Source: Pseudomonadota bacterium (GTDB lineage: Bacteria; Pseudomonadota; Alphaproteobacteria; Rhizobiales; Rhizobiaceae). Taken from it: a stretch of DNA of 5,338 nucleotides. Made by a program: the position numbers and the translations under genes. The number at the start of each line of letters is the position of its first letter. Positions within the stretch are counted from its first letter, which is position 1. The stretch is from the NCBI GenBank assembly GCA_023387715.1, contig JAEWHQ010000166.1:1-5338 (forward strand), in the 5' to 3' direction. This document shows, piece after piece, positions 1 to 5,338 of the stretch. Under the pieces are notes generated by a model. The model was not told the DNA's origin. It searched no databases and worked only from the letters and a program-made list of their open reading frames with translations.

Positions 1-1
1 T

Positions 2-712
2 CTGGTAATTGATAAGGTTGAAACTTATTACGGCAATATTTGTGCCCTCAAAGGCATTGATATGGTGGTCAATGAGGGGGAAATTGTTACCCTTATTGGT
101 GCCAACGGTGCTGGTAAATCAACCTTGATGATGACGATTTTCGGTATGCCGCGTGCGCGTACCGGACGCGTTATTTTTGACGGGCAGGATATCACCAATA
201 TGCCGCCGCATCTGATTGCGCATCTTCGTATTGCGCAGTCACCTGAGGGACGCCGTATTTTCCCGCGTATGACGGTTTATGAAAATCTGCAAATGGGGGC
301 GAGCCTCGATAATCAGCAATTCTTTGAAGAAGATGTTGCTTTGATGTTTGAGCTCTTCCCGCGTTTGAAAGAGCGTATGCATCAGCGTGGGGGCACTCTT
401 TCGGGTGGTGAGCAGCAAATGCTGGCCATTGCCCGTGCTCTGATGGCACGACCGCGTTTGTTGCTGCTTGATGAGCCATCACTCGGCTTGGCGCCTTTGA
501 TCGTAAAACAGATTTTTGAAGCGATTAAAGAGCTTAACCGTACGCGTGGACTGACCGTATTTCTGGTTGAGCAAAACGCGTTTGGCGCATTGAAACTGGC
601 TGACCGCGGCTATGTGATGGTCAATGGTTCCATAACGATGAGCGGTTCGGGCACAGATCTACTGGCAAATCCGGAAGTGCGGGCTGCCTATCTCGAAGGC
701 GGAAGGCATTAA
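2..712 (+). CDS. livF: High-affinity branched-chain amino acid ABC transporter, ATP-binding protein LivF (5' partial)
   Basis: Cytoplasmic ATPase subunit of a Liv/HAAT-type amino acid importer; it pairs with LivG to power uptake through LivH/LivM. The open frame runs from base 2 to a TAA at 710-712, giving 236 visible residues. LivF proteins are usually about 233-240 residues, so only a few N-terminal residues are missing. The ATG at 62 is internal: the in-frame codons before it encode a typical ABC start (LVIDKVETYYGNICALKGID). Visible motifs, in visible-residue numbering, are Walker A GANGAGKST (33-41), Q-loop Q79 followed by SPEGRRIF, signature LSGGEQQ (133-139) and Walker B LLLLDEPSLGLAP (153-165). 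After Walker B comes LVEQNA (about 188-193), where Gln stands at the usual H-loop position, as is common in LivF. The PEGRRIF and SLGLAP wording separates LivF from LivG. The next gene follows after 11 bases, suggesting one operon. Confidence 0.95.
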   Translation: MVIDKVETYYGNICALKGIDMVVNEGEIVTLIGANGAGKSTLMMTIFGMPRARTGRVIFDGQDITNMPPHLIAHLRIAQSPEGRRIFPRMTVYENLQMGASLDNQQFFEEDVALMFELFPRLKERMHQRGGTLSGGEQQMLAIARALMARPRLLLLDEPSLGLAPLIVKQIFEAIKELNRTRGLTVFLVEQNAFGALKLADRGYVMVNGSITMSGSGTDLLANPEVRAAYLEGGRH

Positions 713-723
713 GGGGCAAAATC

Positions 724-1068
724 ATGCAGGGAATTCTCTACGAAGAATCATCTATCTGGCTGTTTATCCTGATCACCTGTCTGCTTGGCGGCTGGGCTGC
801 ATGGATGACGGGGCGTGCCTGTGCGCAAACCTGGCGCCCTTACGCAATTTTGCTGTGCTACCTGATCCCGCTTGGTGTGGCAGTGCGCTTTATCCATCAC
901 GCCTTATTCGAAGGTACTATGCTTTCGTTGCATTATTATCTGGTAGATACGATTGTATTGATCATAATCGGATCCATAGGCTTCAGATATACAAGAGCCA
1001 ATCAAATGGTTAGCCAATATAACTGGCTCTATGAAAAAGCATCATTTTTGACGTGGAGGGCTAAGTAG
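724..1068 (+). CDS. Small three-helix inner-membrane protein of the liv cluster (probable DUF6867 family)
   Basis: A 114-residue protein that I assign from memory, without a search, to the DUF6867 family of uncharacterised Hyphomicrobiales proteins encoded beside liv genes. Its function is unknown. Three hydrophobic segments are visible at about residues 11-29, 40-58 and 72-88. The first inter-helix loop (RACAQTWR) and the C-terminal tail (from RYTRANQ) are basic, so by the positive-inside rule I infer N-out/C-in topology. The second loop (HHALFEGTMLSLHYY) would then face the periplasm. Aromatic- and Arg-rich stretches (SQYNWLYE, LTWRAK) mark the tail. There is no signal peptide with a cleavage site and no enzyme motif. 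The ATG at 724 has an AAGGGG Shine-Dalgarno-like stretch at 711-716, overlapping the livF stop. Its place between livF and the binding-protein gene suggests an accessory role in the transporter, but that is inference. Real coding is well supported; a second open frame inside it (801-1013) is a shadow. Confidence 0.85.
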   Translation: MQGILYEESSIWLFILITCLLGGWAAWMTGRACAQTWRPYAILLCYLIPLGVAVRFIHHALFEGTMLSLHYYLVDTIVLIIIGSIGFRYTRANQMVSQYNWLYEKASFLTWRAK

Positions 1069-1080
1069 TCAGAAATCCAC

Positions 1081-1109
1081 TTAAACCGGCCGTTTAATAT
1101 AAGCATAAT
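1081..1109 (+). promoter_or_regulatory. AT-rich inverted repeat and weak promoter-like hexamers upstream of livK
   Basis: The 109-base gap between the small membrane protein gene and livK holds an inverted repeat, TTAAAC (1081-1086) / GTTTAA (1092-1097), around CGGCC. TTAAAC also lies 17 bases before CATAAT (1104-1109). That pair would be a weak sigma-70-like promoter: three of six matches at -35 and five of six at -10. No T-tract follows, so this is not an intrinsic terminator. It could be an operator or a secondary livK promoter; the evidence is sequence pattern only. Confidence 0.25.
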
Positions 1110-1131
1110 TCAAATAGCATTACACGGAAAT

Positions 1132-1148
1132 AACAGGCCTTGCCTGTT
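1132..1148 (+). other. Small perfect hairpin in the livK leader
   Basis: AACAGGC (1132-1138) and GCCTGTT (1142-1148) form a perfect 7-bp stem with a CTT loop. It ends 17 bases before the AGGGAG ribosome-binding stretch of livK and has no following run of T, so it is not a terminator. Such an intercistronic stem could protect the 3' end of an upstream processed transcript or set the higher expression usual for binding proteins. Its role here is a guess. Confidence 0.35.
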
Positions 1149-1177
1149 GGGGAATTGAAGATAAAGGGAGTGAGAAA

Positions 1178-2305
1178 TTGAAAAAATCATTATTTACTGG
1201 TGTTGCCCTGTCTGCATTACTGGCTATGAGCGGCGGTGCATGGGCTGATGTTTTGTTCGGTATCGGCGCACCAATGACCGGCCCGAACGCGACCTATGGC
1301 GCGCAGATTTTGAAGGGTGCTGAAGCTGCTATTGCTGAGATCAACGCCAAAGGCGGCATGAACGGCGAACAGATCAAAATCGTTGTCGGCGATGACGTTT
1401 CTGATCCTAAGCAGGGCATTTCGGTTGCCAACAAATTTGCCGGTGATGGCGTTCAGTTCATGATCGGGCCTTATAACTCTGGCGTCGCAATTCCGGCTGC
1501 TGATGTTTATGCCGAAAACGGCATTCTGATGATGAGCCCTGGTGCAACCAACCCTGCCTATACTGAAAAAGGCTTGTGGAACGTGTTCCGTACCTGCGGC
1601 CGTGATGATCAGCAGGGTATCGTTGCCGGTGAATATATTGCGAAATATTTCAAAGATAAGAAAATCGCAGTTGTTCACGACAAAACCCCTTATGGTCAGG
1701 GGCTGGCAGATGCCACCAAGAAGAAGTTCAACGAACTTGGTGTCAAAGAAGTTCTTTATGAAGGCGTCAATGTCGGCGAAAAAGACTTCTCTGCTCTGAT
1801 TACCAAAGCAAAAGCTGCTGGTATTGAAGCCATCTATTGGGGTGGTGTGCATACTGAAGGTGGTCTGATTATTCGTCAGCTGGCTGAGAATAATTTGAAA
1901 GTTCCTGTCATTTCCGGTGATGCGATCGTGAATAACGAATTGGCATCGATTGCTGGTGATGCAGTGATTGGTACACTCAACACCTTTGGCCCTGATCCAC
2001 GTGTGGATCCAGCCAATAAGGAACTGGTTGAGAAGTTCCGTGCAGCAGGTTTCGAACCTGAAGCTTACACCATCTATTCCTATGCAGCTGCACAGGCAAT
2101 TGCTGCCGCAGCTGCTGCCGCTGGTAGCAATGATCCGCAGAAAGTAGCCGCAGCATTGAAAGAAAAGGGACCGTTCCAGACTGCTCTGGGAGCACTTTCC
2201 TTTGATGCTAAAGGTGACGCGGAACTGCCGGGTTACGTCATGTATGAGTGGAAGAAAAATGCTGATGGCAATTATGTCTATGAACAGCAGGTTTTAGCCA
2301 ATTAA
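1178..2305 (+). CDS. Branched-chain amino acid ABC transporter, periplasmic substrate-binding protein (LivK/LivJ-like)
   Basis: Periplasmic type-1 binding protein that captures branched-chain or related amino acids and hands them to the Liv permease. The start is TTG at 1178, chosen because AGGGAG (1165-1170) lies 7 bases upstream and the product opens with a classic Sec signal peptide: MKK, a hydrophobic core, then AWA before Asp24, predicting cleavage after residue 23 and a mature protein of 352 residues. Total length is 375, normal for the family. Landmarks are GDDVSDPKQ (71-79) then VANK, IGPYNSG (96-102), SPGATNP (120-126) in the ligand-cleft region, [10 protein letters not shown] (138-147), DKTPYGQG (168-175) and SGDAI (246-250). 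An alanine-rich helix spans about 283-295. The Cys pair that forms the disulfide in E. coli LivJ is absent; Cys140 is the only cysteine. The gene follows livF and the small membrane protein gene and precedes a strong terminator, so it is probably last in the operon. The exact ligand cannot be read from sequence, so I give no gene symbol. Confidence 0.93.
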   Translation: MKKSLFTGVALSALLAMSGGAWADVLFGIGAPMTGPNATYGAQILKGAEAAIAEINAKGGMNGEQIKIVVGDDVSDPKQGISVANKFAGDGVQFMIGPYNSGVAIPAADVYAENGILMMSPGATNPAYTEKGLWNVFRTCGRDDQQGIVAGEYIAKYFKDKKIAVVHDKTPYGQGLADATKKKFNELGVKEVLYEGVNVGEKDFSALITKAKAAGIEAIYWGGVHTEGGLIIRQLAENNLKVPVISGDAIVNNELASIAGDAVIGTLNTFGPDPRVDPANKELVEKFRAAGFEPEAYTIYSYAAAQAIAAAAAAAGSNDPQKVAAALKEKGPFQTALGALSFDAKGDAELPGYVMYEWKKNADGNYVYEQQVLAN

Positions 2306-2329
2306 TATCTGACAATTATCGCATTCCAT

Positions 2330-2369
2330 ATCCCCGCCGTTTGTGCTCAAACGGCGGGGATGTTTTTTT
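2330..2369 (+). terminator. Rho-independent terminator after the liv cluster
   Basis: A perfect stem pairs 2330-2343 with 2348-2361, around a TGCT loop. Its core is CCCCGCCGTTTG against CAAACGGCGGGG. It is followed at 2363-2369 by seven consecutive T residues. It starts 24 bases after the livK stop codon and is a textbook intrinsic terminator for plus-strand transcription, separating the liv genes from the MFS gene. Confidence 0.95.
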
Positions 2370-2390
2370 AGGCAAGCTTGCTGTAAACGG

Positions 2391-2419
2391 TGGAGTCATC
2401 ACTGTTTGAATTTTATAAT
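2391..2419 (+). promoter_or_regulatory. Candidate promoter for the MFS gene
   Basis: TATAAT at 2414-2419 is a perfect -10 consensus, 86 bases before the MFS start. The hexamer 17 bases upstream (TGGAGT, 2391-2396) matches the -35 consensus at only three of six positions. A promoter is needed here because a strong terminator lies just upstream, but this assignment rests on the -10 alone. Confidence 0.3.
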
Positions 2420-2504
2420 ACGCTATTGTTTTGACATATCTTCATGGTTTTGAAAGAAGCACGGTGACGTTCTTTTTACTTCAAGACCAATTGGTGTACT
2501 CCTT

Positions 2505-3701
2505 TTGACCTCTACATCCATCACTCCATCGCTTTTCCAGCGTTTAAAAACGGCTTTCCCGCCATCACGTTTGGCTGTGGCACTGTTGTTTTTAATGAAC
2601 GGCTATATCTTCGGTAGCTGGGCACCACGTATTCCTGAATTTGCAGCGCGTATGGGATTTGATACGGCGCAGATGGGGATGATGATCCTGATCTTCGGGA
2701 TTGGTTCTGTATTGTTTATGCCGCTTTCCGGCGCTTTATGTGCGCGTTTCGGATCGGTGATTATTGTTAAAATATCAGCCCTTGCTGTAGTGCCGGTGCT
2801 GCTTTTAATCAGTCTTGTTTCGCATGGACTGATTGCAATTTTGGTGCTTTTCTATTTTGGCGGCTTTATCGCGGCGATGGATGTGGCGATGAATGCCAAT
2901 GCGGTGGCAATGGAAAAATCACTCCGCCGTGCCGTTATGTCTTCATGCCATGCTTTTTGGAGCCTTGGCGGATTGCTGGGGGCGGGCAGTGCTGGTTATC
3001 TTTTGATCCATCTTGGCTCATTAGCACATGGGGTGATCGTATCGGTTGTGGCCGGATTGCTGCTGAGTTTTGCCTGGGGGCGGATTTTAGAAGACAAAAT
3101 CACTGAAGCCAGCGAGCGCCCGAAACTCAGCCTGCCGCGGCAACCACTTCCATGGCTAATTGGCATTTTGGCTTTATTTTCCATGATACCGGAAGGGGCA
3201 ATCATGGATTGGGGCAGCTATTATCTGCGACAGGATTATGGCGCATCGGTTGAAACCGCCAGTTTTGCTTTTGCCGCTTTTTCTCTCACAATGGCGATGA
3301 TGCGTTTTGCCGGTGACAGCGTGCGTGATCGCTTTGGCGCAGTCAGCACATTGCGGGTCTGCACGGTGGTGGCCATCACCGGCTTGCTGATGGCGGCTTT
3401 TGCCCCGACGCCCTGGTTGGCTATTGCCGGATTTGCCGTGTGCGGCATCGGTATTTCCAATATGGCACCAATCATTTTTTCGATGGCCGGTAATGTGCCG
3501 GGCGTTGTTCCAAGTGTCAGCCTGTCGATCACCACCAGTCTTGGCTATTCCGGCACGCTGGTGGCACCCTCACTGATTGGCTGGATTGCCAAGTTTCATG
3601 GCTTCGCATTGGTCTTTGCTTGTCTGCCGCTTTTATTGCTCGTGGTGCTGGTGTTTTCAAAGCTTGCCCGCTTTGCCGACCATAATCATGGCGGACATTA
3701 A
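2505..3701 (+). CDS. Major facilitator superfamily transporter, YbjJ-like
   Basis: A 398-residue inner-membrane transporter with about twelve hydrophobic segments, split by a charged central loop (about residues 193-216). It resembles E. coli YbjJ, a transporter of unknown substrate. Shared features include NGYIFGSWAPRIPEF at helix 1, DVAMNANAVAMEK (125-137; YbjJ EVAINVEGAAVER), SCHAFWSLGGLLGAG (147-161; YbjJ MHGFYSLGTLAGAG), IPEGAIMDWG (228-237; YbjJ FAEGSANDW) and RFAGDSVRDRFG (277-288). The tail ends in a short His-rich stretch (HNHGGH). The start is uncertain. TTG at 2505 gives a full first helix with a basic N-terminal lead, but only a weak GGTG (2493-2496) lies upstream. The first in-frame ATG (2595) would begin inside helix 1 and is less likely. 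The gene is flanked by a terminator upstream and a non-coding gap downstream, so it may be transcribed alone. The substrate is unknown; sugar or drug efflux labels would be guesses. Confidence 0.9.
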   Translation: MTSTSITPSLFQRLKTAFPPSRLAVALLFLMNGYIFGSWAPRIPEFAARMGFDTAQMGMMILIFGIGSVLFMPLSGALCARFGSVIIVKISALAVVPVLLLISLVSHGLIAILVLFYFGGFIAAMDVAMNANAVAMEKSLRRAVMSSCHAFWSLGGLLGAGSAGYLLIHLGSLAHGVIVSVVAGLLLSFAWGRILEDKITEASERPKLSLPRQPLPWLIGILALFSMIPEGAIMDWGSYYLRQDYGASVETASFAFAAFSLTMAMMRFAGDSVRDRFGAVSTLRVCTVVAITGLLMAAFAPTPWLAIAGFAVCGIGISNMAPIIFSMAGNVPGVVPSVSLSITTSLGYSGTLVAPSLIGWIAKFHGFALVFACLPLLLLVVLVFSKLARFADHNHGGH

Positions 3702-3720
3702 GCAAAGCCAATAAAATTCT

Positions 3721-3750
3721 GCATGATTGCCCCGACAAGGGGCGACATGC
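3721..3750 (+). other. Imperfect GC-rich hairpin between the MFS gene and ispG
   Basis: GCATG (3721-3725) pairs with CATGC (3746-3750), and GCCCC (3729-3733) pairs with GGGGC (3739-3743). The loop is GACAA, and an ATT/GA internal loop separates the two stems. It begins 20 bases after the MFS stop. No T-run follows, so it is not a standard intrinsic terminator, though it could mark the 3' end of the MFS transcript. Its right side overlaps the -35-like hexamer proposed for ispG. Confidence 0.45.
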
Positions 3751-3770
3751 GACTTGTAAGGGACTATATA
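3742..3770 (+). promoter_or_regulatory. Candidate ispG promoter
   Basis: GCGACA (3742-3747) and TATATA (3765-3770) are 17 bases apart, each matching the sigma-70 consensus at four of six positions. This would place the transcription start within the 3773-3788 palindrome. An equally scored alternative is TTGTAA (3754-3759) with TAAATT (3777-3782), also 17 bases apart, which would put the -10 inside the palindrome. Neither is strong, and sequence alone cannot choose between them. Confidence 0.3.
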
Positions 3771-3772
3771 AA

Positions 3773-3811
3773 GCCATAAATTTATGGCACTTGATATTTG
3801 TGATCATAAAT
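3773..3811. promoter_or_regulatory. Palindromic operator-like array upstream of ispG
   Basis: GCCATAAATTTATGGC (3773-3788) is a perfect 16-base palindrome. Downstream, ATTTGTG (3796-3802) and CATAAAT (3805-3811) form a second, outward-facing pair of the same half-site with one mismatch. In all there are four CATAAAT-like half-sites: plus strand at 3775 and 3805, minus strand at 3780 and 3796. The array sits at or just after either candidate promoter and 47 bases before the ispG ATG, a position suited to a dimeric repressor. No regulator is recognised. The palindrome is directly visible; operator function is inferred. Confidence 0.4.
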
Positions 3812-3833
3812 GCGCAGCCATCGAGCAGTTTAA

Positions 3834-5132
<1,299 letters not shown>

Positions 5133-5151
5133 GACTGATAATTGTATTATA

Positions 5152-5190
5152 AAAAAGGCCGGTGTCTGATCATCAAACACCGGCCTTTTT
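5152..5190. terminator. Bidirectional intrinsic terminator between ispG and the prenyl synthase gene
   Basis: A perfect 14-bp stem pairs AAAAAGGCCGGTGT (5152-5165) with ACACCGGCCTTTTT (5177-5190) around an 11-base loop. The GC core is flanked by A-tract on the left and T-tract on the right, so the RNA from either strand reads as a hairpin followed by U residues. It lies 19 bases past the ispG stop and 19 bases past the stop of the convergent gene, serving both. Confidence 0.95.
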
Positions 5191-5209
5191 ATATTGGGTT
5201 GAAATGATT

Positions 5210-5338
5210 TCAGCTTTCGCGATTAGCGATGAAATGCGCGGCTTGTTTCAAAATCTCGGCCTTGTCACCAAATGGGGACAGCAATTCTTCAGCTTGTGCT
5301 ACCAAGCCAGCCAACTGGTTGCGTGTCCAGTCAATGCC
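5210..5338 (-). CDS. Polyprenyl synthetase family protein, C-terminal fragment (IspA-like farnesyl diphosphate synthase)
   Basis: Minus-strand frame entering at the window edge and ending at a TGA (complement of 5210-5212), with 42 visible codons. The tail contains LVAQAEELLSPFGDKAEIL, then AAHFIANRES. This matches the end of short-chain trans-prenyl diphosphate synthases: a helix followed by a hydrophobic (A)xx(F/Y)(I/V)xxR terminus, as in E. coli IspA (ALADYIIQRNK). Such enzymes condense IPP with allylic diphosphates, usually to make farnesyl diphosphate. The two DDxxD catalytic motifs lie outside the window, so chain length and exact identity cannot be fixed; a geranylgeranyl synthase is possible. 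It is convergent with ispG and shares its terminator. The fragment was found by translating the reverse complement, as it is too short for a standard ORF call. Confidence 0.75.
   Translation of the reverse strand, partial: GIDWTRNQLAGLVAQAEELLSPFGDKAEILKQAAHFIANRES

Noticed and set aside
1217..1852. Long minus-strand open frame of 211 codons opposite livK.
   Set aside because: It is antisense to a well-supported gene, has no recognisable domain and no ribosome site, and is best explained by livK codon composition.
1994..2009. Inverted repeat GATCCAC-GT-GTGGATC inside livK.
   Set aside because: It lies in coding sequence for the repeated dipeptides DPRVDP and is explained by codon content; nothing suggests regulation.
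2372..2381. Ten-base palindrome GCAAGCTTGC just after the liv terminator.
   Set aside because: It is short, isolated and not repeated nearby; chance is a sufficient explanation.
2431..2436. Perfect TTGACA -35 hexamer upstream of the MFS gene.
   Set aside because: No acceptable -10 hexamer lies 15-19 bases downstream, where the sequence is purine-rich (around TGAAAGAAGC), so I could not build a promoter on it.
3791..3796. TTGATA as a -35 element for ispG.
   Set aside because: The region 15-18 bases downstream (around GCAGCC) does not resemble a -10 box.

Overview
The window looks like chromosomal DNA from an alphaproteobacterium of the order Hyphomicrobiales (Rhizobiales), most likely in or near the family Brucellaceae (Brucella/Ochrobactrum/Pseudochrobactrum-like). 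The basis is the long alphaproteobacterial form of IspG, which closely resembles my memory of the Brucella protein, and the layout livF - small membrane protein - Liv-type binding protein, which I associate with this order. Base composition is moderate for the group. I see no mobile elements, CRISPR arrays, phage genes or RNA genes.

Layout. (1) Positions 2-2305, plus strand, hold the 3' end of a branched-chain amino acid (HAAT family) ABC transporter cluster. It contains livF (ATPase, missing only its first few residues at the window edge), a 114-residue three-helix membrane protein (probably DUF6867) 11 bases downstream, and a LivK/LivJ-type periplasmic binding protein with a signal peptide and a TTG start. 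A strong intrinsic terminator (2330-2369) closes the cluster. (2) Positions 2505-3701, plus strand, hold a YbjJ-like major facilitator transporter of unknown substrate, also apparently starting at TTG. (3) Positions 3702-3857 are a 156-base regulatory gap with an imperfect GC-rich hairpin, weak promoter-like hexamers, and a perfect 16-base AT-rich palindrome followed by a related half-site pair. (4) Positions 3858-5132, plus strand, hold ispG, the [4Fe-4S] enzyme making HMBPP in the MEP isoprenoid pathway. (5) A symmetric hairpin with A/T tails (5152-5190) can end transcription from both sides. (6) Positions 5210-5338, minus strand, hold the C-terminal 42 codons of a polyprenyl synthetase (IspA-like), convergent with ispG.

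How the genes work together. LivF drives uptake by the Liv permease (subunits expected upstream, outside the window), LivK delivers the substrate in the periplasm, and the small membrane protein is a candidate accessory part of that system. IspG and the convergent prenyl synthase act early and late in isoprenoid synthesis. The MFS protein has no evident link to either side.

The window is mostly ordinary housekeeping and transport DNA. The two points most worth following are the uncharacterised membrane protein inside the liv cluster and the palindromic array at the ispG promoter region.
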